From: Metamycoplasma hyosynoviae
GTDB taxonomy: Bacteria; Bacillota_I; Bacilli_A; Mycoplasmatales; Metamycoplasmataceae
Length of the DNA: 64,000 bases
Direction: 5' to 3'
Assembly: GCF_004365165.1 (NCBI RefSeq)
Contig: NZ_SOCH01000002.1
Coordinates: 186,001 to 250,000 of the forward strand
In this document: one piece after another, positions 1 to 9,634 of the stretch
Numbering within the stretch: position 1 is the first letter of the stretch
Layout: every line of letters begins with the position of its first letter
Notes under the pieces: model-generated
Told to the model about the DNA's origin: nothing
What the model saw: the letters and a program-made list of their open reading frames with translations, nothing else
The model's database searches: none
Position numbers and translations under genes: made by a program

Positions 1-20
1 CAAATCTTTTTTCTGATTTG
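1..20. terminator. Possible hairpin downstream of lemA
   Basis: A 6-bp inverted repeat (CAAATC / GATTTG) with an 8-base loop lies at the window edge, about 50 bases past the lemA stop. It could end the lemA transcript, but any U-run would fall outside the window, so this is tentative. Confidence 0.3.
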
Positions 21-71
21 AGTCTAATATTTTTGTACAAGTTTAGTTACTCTATTTTTTAAAATTTGTAA

Positions 72-728
72 TTATTTTCAAAGAGATTCCATTGAAACCG
101 GTTTCATTTCTTCTTCGGGTGGAGCGAAATAAGGGAAGTTGCTAATTTGAAGTTTTTCACAAACATATACAGTTCAAAAGTTATAGATTTCAGAATTAAA
201 TGCAGATACTTTTTGATTATATATTCTAATTGCTGCATAAATTTCATCTTCTTGATTAACAATTTGAGTTTGAAGTTGCATAAATAGTTTTTCAGATTTT
301 AATTCTGGATAACTTTCAAGTTGAATATTAATTCCTCTTCTAACTTCATCTAATATAGCCGCTGTTTTGGTTGGATCTTTTTCTTTGTTTGCGTCATCTA
401 TTCTTGAACGTAATTTAGTTACATTTGTTAAAGTATCTTTTTCGTGTTTTGCATAACCTTTTACAGTGTCCAACATTGCTTGAAGGATAGCAGTTCTTTT
501 CTTTTGCGCAGCTTGGATTGTTGCAGATGCCTGAATAATTTGAGATTGTTTTCTACGATATTCATTTTTTCTAATTATATAAGCAATACCAAATAGCCCA
601 AGAGTAATAATAAATAAGAAAATAACACCAAATTTTTGTGCACCATTTGCTTTTGCTGGAATTTCTCTATTATCTATATTTGGTCTAAAACCTTCTTTAG
701 GTTGCTCGTTTCTTGTATCAAATAACAT
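72..728 (-). CDS. lemA: LemA family membrane protein
   Basis: The product is about 218 aa. It has a short cytosolic N-terminus, one membrane segment near residues 30-50 (GVIFLFIITLGLFGIAYII), and then a long helical region with the LemA pattern of heptads ending in LQTQIVNQEDEIYAAIRIYN. An in-frame TGA (Trp) after SEIYNF extends the protein about 33 residues to TAA at 72-74. The start is supported by an AGAGGAC ribosome site six bases upstream. It lies 43 bases after the DUF3137 gene, a pairing that is common in mycoplasmas, so the two are probably cotranscribed. LemA proteins form helical bundles at the membrane. Their biochemical role is not established. Confidence 0.9.
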
Positions 729-771
729 TTATAGTCCTCTATGTAAAATAATCTTGTAATAAAATTATAGT

Positions 772-2712
772 TTAGTTTGTTGGAAAATTATCATTTATAT
801 AATTTGCAATCTCAGTGTTATCATATTTATCAAGTTCATTTAAATATAGTGCAAAAGTGTCTTGATTAATAATAATAGTTACAGCACCTCATAAATGTGA
901 AAATTGTTTGTAGAAATTGTAAATAAAGTTAATAATTTTTTTGCTTTCTTCATATTGGGAAGTAGCTTCATAATTCATATGAATTCTACATTTTCCAATT
1001 AAATCATTTACTTCAGCAATTTCAGGGTCATTATCCGGATTTGGGAAAAATATTACTGCAAGGTTATTTCTAGAAGAAATAATTTCTGAATTATTAGAAG
1101 TTAAATGTGTTACATTTAATAAAATTTGCTTTGGTTCTCTAATTTCATTATATCTAATATAAGGCACTGGAACTTCTTGATAAAAATCTGTGGCTTGTTC
1201 AGCCTCTCAACCATTTAATATGACACTAGTTTCAATTCAATTACCAGCAATATAATTATCATTTTTTCAAGTTATAAATGATGCTTTGTCAGGTGAATCA
1301 TTTCAATTAGTGAATGTAAATGCTTTTCTTCCAACTACATTTGTAAGCAAATTAAAATAATGTCAATTTGTTGAATCATCTTTTTCTTTGTCAATAGTTA
1401 CATCTAATAAGTAAGCTTCTTCTCTACCACCGAAATTTTCATTTGCAATCTTTGAATTAGAAAACATCAAGGTTAATGCTTCCATCATATTTCTAGTTTC
1501 ATTGGCGATTGTGATTTTTATTTTTTGTCTAATTTCATCAAGATTAAGAGTTTTTTGTGCTGAAATAGTTTGTCAAATTCAATCTCCACTTTGAAGATAA
1601 GAATCACACTCTTCATTATTTTTATTAGTTACATACAGATTTTTTTCATATTTATTGATAGTAAATCTTTCAGTTTTAGGTCTATTTTCAGAATCTAAAA
1701 TTTTAGATAAATTAATAAAATTTTCTTGAACTAGAGCAGGGAAGTATTGAAAAAGTCCATAAATATCATTATAAGAAAATTTATACCTTCTATTAAATTC
1801 ATCATTTTCTAAATAATCTTTTTGTTGTTTTTTTCAAATTTTGATTTCTTTTTCCGTAAGACCATAACCTTCATGAATGAAATTAAGTTTAGGTAAATAA
1901 TTTGTAGGCATTGTATAAAAAGGAATTAATTTAGTAAATGGTGTTGGTTCATGGTGATAAGAAGTTATTACTCTATAACTTGTATTGCCTTCAGAATTAG
2001 TATATGAAATAGTTCTAGAAGCTTGAGTTGTTACTATTTTATATTCTAAAATTTCAAGTAAGATGTCATAAAAATATGTATTTTTAAATCTATATTTTTT
2101 GACAAATTTTATTGGTAATACTTTTGCATTTTGACTACTTAATTTAGCAATAAATTCAAGTTCTTCAACTTTTATATTTTTCACTTCTTTAAAGCTATAT
2201 AGTTCTAGAAACTTACTAACTAATCCAGCATAACCAAATTTACAAATTTCTTGTCCAATTAAAGTTTTTGTATGATTTCAAATATTATCAATTTGATTCA
2301 AAGTTTCATTTCTATATAACTTGAAAGCTTTTATCACACGAGCATTAGCTAAAAAAGCTGGCATAAGTCCAAGCCCAATGACTGTAAAAAATAAAATGAA
2401 CATTAGTGCATTAGCAAAAATTCGACCACCGATGTGATCTTTTTTTCTACGTTCTTTTATTTCTTTGCGAAGTTTTCTAATTTCTTCATATTGTTCATTA
2501 GCATATGCTTTCAATTTTTCATAATTTTGAAACTTTGAGACAAAAAAAGCATCAAACGCTTCATCAAAAGTATTTATAAAATTCTTATATATTCTTTCAT
2601 ATGGCTTATTACCAATATTTACAATATCTATTTTTGTATCATAAATTTGGTTGCTAGCATCATTACTTTTATTTGGTTTTTTAATTAAATTTTCAATGTT
2701 CTGCTGATTCAT
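772..2712 (-). CDS. DUF3137 domain membrane protein
   Basis: This is one 646-aa reading frame with many in-frame TGA codons. The N-terminus is hydrophilic (LRKEIKERRKKDHIGGRIF). It is followed by a hydrophobic hairpin around residues 100-122 (ALMFILFFTVIGLGLMPAFL) and a large soluble region. This layout and the lemA neighbour match the mycoplasma DUF3137 family, whose function is unknown. The family call rests on my recognition of architecture and context, not on a search. The gene probably heads the lemA transcript, because a TATAAT box lies just upstream. Confidence 0.75.
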
Positions 2713-2737
2713 TATTCTCTTTTCTTATCACAAACTC

Positions 2738-2765
2738 TTAGTTATATATATTATAGAATAACTAA
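2738..2765 (-). promoter_or_regulatory. -10 box within an inverted repeat, DUF3137-lemA promoter
   Basis: A minus-strand TATAAT (plus coordinates 2750-2755) sits between perfect 8-bp inverted arms, TTAGTTAT (2738-2745) and ATAACTAA (2758-2765). It is about 40 bases upstream of the DUF3137 start. The -10 box is convincing. Whether the arms form an operator is inference, and short AT-only repeats can arise by chance. Confidence 0.5.
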
Positions 2766-2822
2766 CTAAAAATAATGTAGTAGTTGAGAAACATTTGAGA
2801 AAGTTTTAAAAAAGAATTGTGG

Positions 2823-4313
2823 TTAAAACAACTCTTCTTTATCTTGTATAATAGCATACCTATTCTTCTTGTTTTCTTCTGGTGAAACTTCTTCGTGAGG
2901 TTTAGAAGATATTTTATTTAAATGTTCTTCTTGAAGTTCTAAGTCAATTATTTTTGTTTGTTCTGCTTTAAAGTTATTTAATTCTTTTTCGCTCACAAAT
3001 TTTGATAAATAGTTTTCTGCAGTTTTTTCTATTGTTTTATTTAATGCATTTGATGCTACTGCAGCAGGAGAAACTATTTCTAAGCTAACTGTACTAGTAT
3101 AAAAAGGATCATCTTCAAATATAACATCAACTTTAGGTTGAACTGTGATTTGCTCAAATTCAGTTGAAAGTTTGTGTTCAATTTTCTTTTCTTCAATAAT
3201 TTCTTTTTTAGCATCTTGAACTTCAGTGGGTTTTGGAGTTTCTTTTAAAGAAGTAGGAATATTTAAGTTCTTAATTTTTTCTTCCTGGTTTTTAGCTTCA
3301 AAATGAAGTTCAAGCGGAGGAAGCGATGATTTTGTTTGGATGGGTTCGGCGGTTTCATAAACTATTTCTGGTTTTGGAGTTGGTTTAGTTCCAATAGTTT
3401 CCTGGAGATTTTTATTTTCTAATTGACTAGCTAGTGGACTAAATTTAGGAACTTCGGCAATAGATTCGACTGCTGGCTTTGATTCTTGAATTTGATGAGT
3501 TATAATTTCAGAAGTTTTGATAATTTGAGGTTCAATTTCTTGAGGTTTACTATCTAAATTTTCACTAGTTTTAGTAATGGTAATTTCATTAGGAGCAAGT
3601 AAGTAACGAATACTTTTTGATTTTATTTTATCTATTTCTTGTCTTGCTGCTTTTCTTTTTGATTCTGAAAAACTTAAGAGTTTAAATCTTAAATCACTAA
3701 TAAAGAAAAACGAAAGCGCAACTACAAGGGTGGTAATAGATAAAATAAATGAAATGGCAATTCCAGCTTTATTTCCAACAATTGAAAATAAAGAATAAAA
3801 GAAAGTACCAAATATACCAGCTCCATATTTGTAGGGAAGAGTAGGAACTGCATTGGTTTTAAATTCATCAAATCAATAAGAAAATACTTCTTTAAAAGCA
3901 CTTGCAGGTTTTGTCACAAAAATTTTGTTTGCTACATAATAAATAGTAGATCCAAATATGATGATTGCTAAAAAAAGAGTAGCAAGTCTTCACATACTAA
4001 AATGAAAAAAACGTGCTGTATAAGTATTTTTTAAATTAAATAGTTTTTTTAGACAAAATAAAATAAGCCATAAATAAAAAAGAATGGAAAACATTCCAAA
4101 AAATATATTTATAGAATATGAATGAATGGTAGTTAAACCTTTAACATTTAAATAAGAAATGGTAATTAGTGAAAATAAAATCAAAATCAAAACAGTTCAT
4201 AAAAAACTTGTGTCTTTTCAAACAAAATATTGTTTTTCTTTTCGATACTTGTTTTTCTGACTTTTGATTTTTAAGTTTAATGAATTCTCACTTGTTTTTT
4301 GCATTCCTACCAT
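2823..4313 (-). CDS. Multi-pass membrane protein, FtsK/SpoIIIE membrane-domain-like without a motor
   Basis: The product is about 496 aa. A lysine-rich N-terminus (residues 1-35) is followed by about four membrane segments between residues 40 and 225, including a GAGIFGTFFYSLFSIVG stretch reminiscent of the FtsK 4TM domain. Then come a basic segment (SESKRKAARQEIDK) and a long Pro/Glu/Gln-rich tail. No Walker A or other FtsK motor motif is present, and the frame ends at TAA. It follows the RNase J2-like gene directly. In Bacillus, rnjB lies close to spoIIIE, so synteny supports an FtsK origin. ATG at 4311-4313 was chosen; a second in-frame ATG at 4304 has no spaced ribosome site. Function unknown; the FtsK link is an inference. 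Confidence 0.6.
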
Positions 4314-4319
4314 TGCTTT

Positions 4320-5972
4320 CTAAATTTCATATAAAGTAATAACAATCAAAGGTTCTTTATCAATTGTGCGATAAATTTTTCGCTTAATTGATTTACGCAA
4401 ATTTTCCTGAATTGCTCTTAAATTAATTTCTTTTGTGGTTTTACCTTCAAATTCTTTTTTAAACAATTTGTTGATAATATTATAAATTATATCCTTGTTA
4501 TCTTTTGTAATTGCACCATATGATGCAATATGAACATCACCAATTGGCATTTTTTTACGATAATTAATTAAACAACTTAAAGCAAGAACTCCATCACGTC
4601 CAAGGTTTTCACGTTCTTTAATAACCTCAGTTGAAATATCACCAATGCCAAAACCATCAATAATTAAATTTCCTACATTTTTAATGGTTTGTTTTTGTGA
4701 AATTAGTTGAAAATTATGAAACTCAGCTACTTTTCCATTTTGAAGTACTATACAATTTGCAAAATTCATGCCAACATCACGGGCATCATGAGTAGCCACA
4801 ACCAAATAACGGTAAAGCCCTTGAATAGGAATAAAATATTTAGGTTTCAATTCACGAATGAAGTTTTTGATATCTTCTTTTGCGGGATTGCATCTATAGT
4901 ATTCATCAGAATTAAGTTCCATAACATTAGGAGTATTTCTTGCCACTTCATCAAGTGTATATGCATAATTAACTTCAAGCCCATTAACAGGAGGAGCTAC
5001 GAAAATAACAGAATCATCTTTTCTAAATTTTAAATAGATATCGTTTTGTGTGGCAATCCTCACAAAACGAAGATAAAGTCTTTCGATAGCACCAGTTACT
5101 AATATGACCGAATTATTCACTTTGTTAGCTTCACGGTAATCTAAGAATTTAGGTCATTGTAAATTAGGATTAATTTTTTCTACTAATTGAATCAATTGTG
5201 AATAATTTCTACCATAAGTTATTACAGGACGATTATACATTTTAGCAAGAATTAAAACTTCATGTGCCGTAATCATATCTTCATCATATAGTCCAATAAT
5301 AATTCTTTGATTAGGACGTGCTTGTTTGAATTTGTGTTCAATTTTTTTTGAAATTCAAAGTTTATCAATACTTCTACCAGGATAATTTGAACGTCCTGAG
5401 TCCATAATTAAAGCAGTTAGTTCTTTACCATTAAGTACTGATTTAATTTTTGATAAATTAGTTCTACCATAAGGACCTAAATCACCATCTACAAAACTTG
5501 TCATAAATAAAAAGTTATGATCTTCAGTACAAAAATTAAATCCGATTTGACCAGGTAGGCTTCCTGCTAGTTCTATAGGTGTTATTTGAACTCCATTGAA
5601 ATCAGTTTCTTTATTTATTACTTTGATTTCAAAATTACGATGTGGAATGTCATATTTCGAAATCCGATCAATTAGAGCAATTTTATTAAAACCTGACGTG
5701 AAGATTTTCAAGTTTTTAATTTTCATTAAAAGTCAAGGAATACCTGAAAAACTTTCATTGTGTACATCAGTTAGAAAAAGCCCAACAATGTCTTTTTCTC
5801 TACGTTCTAAATAGGTAAAATCACAAATAAGAGTATCAATTCCAGTATGTGAATTGATAGGAACTTTAGTTCCGAAATTAATAATATGAATTTTTTGATT
5901 GATTTCTAGAATATAACAGTTTTTACCATTTTCATCTAGCCCTCCCAGGGCAAAGAAATTTACCTTATTCAT
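4320..5972 (-). CDS. RNase J2-like protein, metal site eroded
   Basis: A 550-aa metallo-beta-lactamase/beta-CASP protein, continuous in code 4. It is a paralogue of the RNase J1 at 9635-11404: the N-terminus (NFFALGGLDENGKN) matches J1 (IFGLGGMQEIGKS), and YFIPIQGLYRY matches YFIPYHGEYRM. The J1 motif HGHEDHIGG reads DVHNESFSG here, GDFRFD is absent, and the second HxxH region is HNP-like. Metal binding and nuclease activity are therefore probably lost. In Firmicutes, RNase J2 is a weakly active partner of J1 within the degradosome. A structural partner role is the simplest reading. Some annotators will call it simply ribonuclease J. Confidence 0.8.
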
Positions 5973-6221
5973 TTATCCTCCATAATAATTTTAGAAATAC
6001 AAGAGTTGCGTTATTCAAAATAATAACATAAAAAACCAAAATGCTTCTAAAACATTGAAATTTCAATAAACACAATTTAAAAATAAAGAAAAGTGGAAAA
6101 TATAAAATTAGATTTTTAAACAAAAATACTAATGAATGATCAAAATATTTGTTTTAAATATTTGGTTATTTTTCATATACATTAAAAGTAGTATTTAAAA
6201 ATATAGTGACTAAGATTTTAG

Positions 6222-7632
6222 TTAAAGTTTAATACTATCTGTTTGTGAAGGCTCTTGATTTTGCGGAGATTGCAAATTTTCTGGAGTTTCAGGCATTTGC
6301 GGAGTTTGTTGGAGATTTTTAAAATTGATTTTAATATTTTCTTTTTTTAGTAAATATAAATAGCAGCCAATTGTAGGAATTAAATCAATTGCCATACCTA
6401 TACCAAACATTAAAGCAATTCCTTTTAATGTCGGGATTCAAACTCCTGTTTTTCAAAGAATAAACATTGTTACATAATATAATCCATTTGTGAATACACT
6501 TTCAATTAACATATAACTTGTTTTGCCACGTCCATAAATTGTTCCATCACAAATACAATTAAAAATATAAACTATGTAAAAAGCAGATTGAATCAACACT
6601 ATATAGTAAACACTTTGATAAGCATCACTATTCAAAACATAACGAAGAATGGTTTTCATACTAGAATAGATATAAACCAAATAGCAGAGAACATAACAGA
6701 AATAACAATATAACCTAAAGTTTTATTACTTACATTTTCTTTTGATTCAGCTGTTTCTTTTTTGATTACATCATATAAAGCAGTAGCTGGTATCAACAAT
6801 CATGTTCATATGAAATTGTTTGCTATTCAATAAGTTCCTTGTTCAGATATTACATTTACAAGTCTTGATATCATAATAATAAAAGCTATATTTCTTACAA
6901 ATGATTCAAGACTAGAAAAAACACCAATTTTTCCATATTCTTTTAATCATTTAAAATCAAGTTTCTTTTTGGTAAAAATATGAATACGTTCTAATTTTAA
7001 AAATACAATAGCCATAATAACTAATACAAGCGAGACAATAATATTAGAAATTGCTATTCCATTTACTCCTATATTTGCCGATACTTTAAGTTTAGAAATA
7101 AGAAAAGTGTCAAACAATATAAATAAACTTGTTTGAATAGTTAACAAAATGTACATATATTTATCTTTTTTCATTGTTATAAATACAACGATTATGAATT
7201 TAGACAAAATACTAATTGTAGAAGCTATACTTTCAATTCTAATATAAGTAACCGTTTCTTTTATTGTAAGTGAATTGGATGCCATTAGATTACATAGCGG
7301 TTTTGCTAAGGCAAAAATTAATGCTGATAAAACAGCATACATACTGCCGCTTATAATTAAGCCTACCCTTGTTTTATTTTCTATTTCTTCTTTTGAATTA
7401 AATGATTTACCTAATAGGAAAAACATCGGTAGAATCAAACCTTCTTCTAGTATTTCGTAAATCAAATTGACTCATGACAACTGAGATGCAATATTTACAC
7501 CTCATTCATTTGGCATATCACCTAAAAATAAATACGCAGAGTTTTATATAGTGAAGGAACAAATAAAGTAATTGCAATAACTAATCAAAGCCTTCAATTA
7601 AATGTTTTTATTGATTGAAATATTGATTTCAT
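6222..7632 (-). pseudogene. MATE family efflux transporter, two frameshifts
   Basis: ATG at 7630-7632 opens MKSIFQSIKTFNWRLWLVIA, a MATE-like N-terminus. The frame then breaks at a T5 run (plus-strand A5 at 7524-7528). One extra T would read RIYFLGDMPNEWG, so a base is missing. A second single-base loss lies near 6665-6680, between MFSAIWFIS and YSSMKTILRYVL. Conserved hydrophobic segments continue in the shifted frames to TAA at 6222, ending in a Gln/Pro-rich tail. An intact gene would encode about 470 residues of a cation-coupled multidrug or metabolite exporter. It is either a real pseudogene or carries two sequencing indels. Confidence 0.75.
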
Positions 7633-7701
7633 TTTATTGTTTTTATATTTAAATATCTTTTAATTTTATTAATGTATTAATAAAATGTTAGCACCGAAAT
7701 C

Positions 7702-7717
7702 TTTTTTTTTTTTTTTT
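7702..7717. repeat. T16 homopolymer, intergenic
   Basis: Sixteen consecutive T bases lie between the divergent MATE remnant and a lipoprotein gene. Read on the minus strand it is an A16 tract about 70 bases upstream of the MATE start. Tracts of this length are prone to slippage. Confidence 0.9.
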
Positions 7718-7868
7718 GAACAAAAAAGAAAATAATATTGTTGTTTTATAGACTTCAAAACATATATTGAACCAAAAAAAAGTAAATTTAAACTTTGAGA
7801 AAGCCAAGTTTGATTTTGATAAAGGCTCTTTATTAATGCATTCAAGGGGCATAGCAGTAAAAAAATAG

Positions 7869-7874
7869 TATAAT
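7869..7874 (+). promoter_or_regulatory. -10 box of the G-tract lipoprotein
   Basis: A perfect TATAAT lies 37 bases upstream of the TTG start, followed by a GGAGAA ribosome site at about 7895-7900. No clear -35 box is seen, which is usual for mycoplasma promoters. Confidence 0.55.
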
Positions 7875-7910
7875 TTTATAGTCAAAATTATTTTGGAGAA
7901 ATTAAACAAA

Positions 7911-8789
7911 TTGAAAAAATCATTTAAATGAATCCTTTCATCTATGAGCTTGTCAGCATTTTCATTACCTTTGATTGCTACAAGTTGTCCAAAAAAAGTA
8001 AATGAACAGGATACCTTAAACACTTTTGCAAATAATTATGCATCTAATGTTGTTTTAGTAAACAAAGATATTGATCAAAATAAAGCAATGGATAAGGGTG
8101 CATATAATATGCCAGGGTTAGAAACTGGTTATGAAATTACTGATTGAAACGTTGAAAAAGTAGGTGAAGAAAAAGTCAAAGTTACTTTTAAAATCAAAAA
8201 TAAATCAGGTAAAATTTCCAAACCAATAACCAAAGAGTTTTCTGTTAAGAAGAGTTCAACCAACCCAGGTGGTGGCCAACAAGGCGGAGGTCAAGAGCAA
8301 CCAGGGGGGGGACAAGAACAACCGGGTGGCGGTCAAGTAACTCCTGAAGAAAAGAAAATAGAAATTATTGACGAAGGTGAACAAACAGTTTCATTACAAG
8401 AAGGATGAAACTTAGAAAACCTTTCAGTTGATTTAACTAAAGTAATAGTTACTATCACTAAAGAAGATTGACCAAAAGAAATTAAAATAGACAAAAAGAA
8501 GAATACAAAAACTGTATTTTATAGTTTTCAGGAGAAAAAAATCCATGGTAAGGCTAATAAAGGAAAGATGCCATGAGAGGGACCAGAATTAATGACAGTT
8601 TCTGTTCCATATGATTTATGTAACGATAATAATCCTTTATATAAAGATAAGAAAACCGACAAATACAAGATATCATCTTATTTGAATGTAATTGAAAATA
8701 ATGACCACTATCTAATTAAGTTTAGATTTTATGATTTCAAAGCAAAGAAAATTTCTAAACATATTTATGCTATTAAAATAGCTAAATAA
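7911..8789 (+). CDS. Surface lipoprotein with in-frame G8 tract, candidate phase-variable
   Basis: A 292-aa prolipoprotein. The TTG start at 7911 is chosen because GGAGAA lies ten bases upstream and because it restores a full signal peptide (MKKSFKWILSSMSLSAF) ending in the lipobox LIATSC. After about 120 residues comes a flexible linker of GGGQ/EQP repeats, then a C-terminal domain of about 155 residues with no family I recognise. The linker holds eight consecutive G bases (8304-8311). In this sequence the frame is maintained through them, so the gene is on. Loss of one G would stop translation about a dozen codons later. It has its own promoter and a strong terminator. Role unknown; surface exposure is inferred from the lipobox. 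Confidence 0.8.
8304..8311 (+). repeat. G8 tract in lipoprotein linker
   Basis: Eight G bases encode part of a Gly-rich linker at codons 132-134. This is a likely slippage site, because one base lost or gained changes the C-terminal half of the lipoprotein. Confidence 0.9.
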
Positions 8790-8823
8790 CCCCATAATAA
8801 TAATTTTAAAATTGAATAAAAAA

Positions 8824-8847
8824 ATGCAACTACAAAGTTGCGTTTTT
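8824..8847. terminator. Bidirectional terminator between convergent lipoproteins
   Basis: An approximately 7-bp stem (ATGCAAC / GTTGCGT, one G-U pair) with loop TACAAA is flanked by an A-run on the left and T7 on the right. It can therefore end both the plus-strand lipoprotein and the minus-strand LRR lipoprotein. Confidence 0.8.
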
Positions 8848-9507
8848 TTAAGCTCCATAAATATTACGATGAGGAATATAAATTTTCGCTTCTTTTTCCT
8901 CTTCGGCAATTTCTTCTTTTAAGGCTTTTAAGGCTTTATGACTTGCATCAATTCCACGAATATAAATATCAGTTCAAGAACTTGACACTTCTTTTAATAA
9001 AAATCATACTGCTCTTTTGTTAGGCATATAAATTTGTTTAACAGGTGCATCTATAAAAGAATCAGTTTGAATTTCTCTAATGTTATCTCCCAGTCAAACA
9101 TAGTAAAGCTTTTCGCATCCTTGAAAAGCACCTTCTTTGAGAGATTCAATAGAATCTGGCAAATATAGTTTTCTGATTGAAGTATTTGCAAAAGCATACT
9201 TTCCAATTTCTTTTAATGTTTTCGGAAATTTAACAGAAGTCAATTTAGTTAAATCTTCAAAAGCACTATCAGCTATTCTTTCAACCGTTGAAGGAAGTGA
9301 AAGACTTGAAATTTTACCTTTACTCTTTTTCAAATTATCAGAAAGACCATAACAAATTTTTTTATCGCTACTTAATTCAAAATTTGTTTCAGCACTTGAA
9401 ACAAATTTGCAAGATACCATCAGTGCTGGAAGAGTTGCAAAACTTGCAATTAATCCAATGCTAAACAAAATTTTTTTCGTCTGTTTCATATTAAGTTTTT
9501 CTTTCAT
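8848..9507 (-). CDS. BspA-type leucine-rich-repeat lipoprotein
   Basis: A signal peptide ends in the lipobox LMVSC. It is followed by LRR_5/BspA-type repeats of roughly 23 residues: SLPSTVERIADSAFEDLTKL, then FPKTLKEIGKYAFANTSI and YLPDSIESLKEGAFQGCEKL. The tail is charged. Such repeats usually mediate surface or host binding. The start is uncertain: in-frame ATGs lie at 9516, 9507 and 9489. The last gives the cleanest signal peptide (MKQTKKILFSIG), while a putative promoter would place transcription near the first two. Length is 213-222 aa. It converges on the G-tract lipoprotein at a shared terminator. Confidence 0.8.
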
Positions 9508-9634
9508 AAATAGCAATAAAATATGTAATAAATTTTAACAAGAATATTTTTTATCATATAAAATATTTGTTTAATAATGTATTAAATTAATAAACATTAG
9601 ACTTCTATATTTTTATAAGAATAATGGGGTGAAT

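Noticed and set aside
6181-6221. Weak hairpin ACTAA/TTAGT after the MATE remnant
   Set aside because: Only five base pairs and no clean U-run; not listed as a terminator.
7688-8023. Minus-strand open frame opposite the lipoprotein start
   Set aside because: Begins in a lipoprotein gene on the other strand, runs into the T16 tract and has a low-complexity end; a shadow frame.
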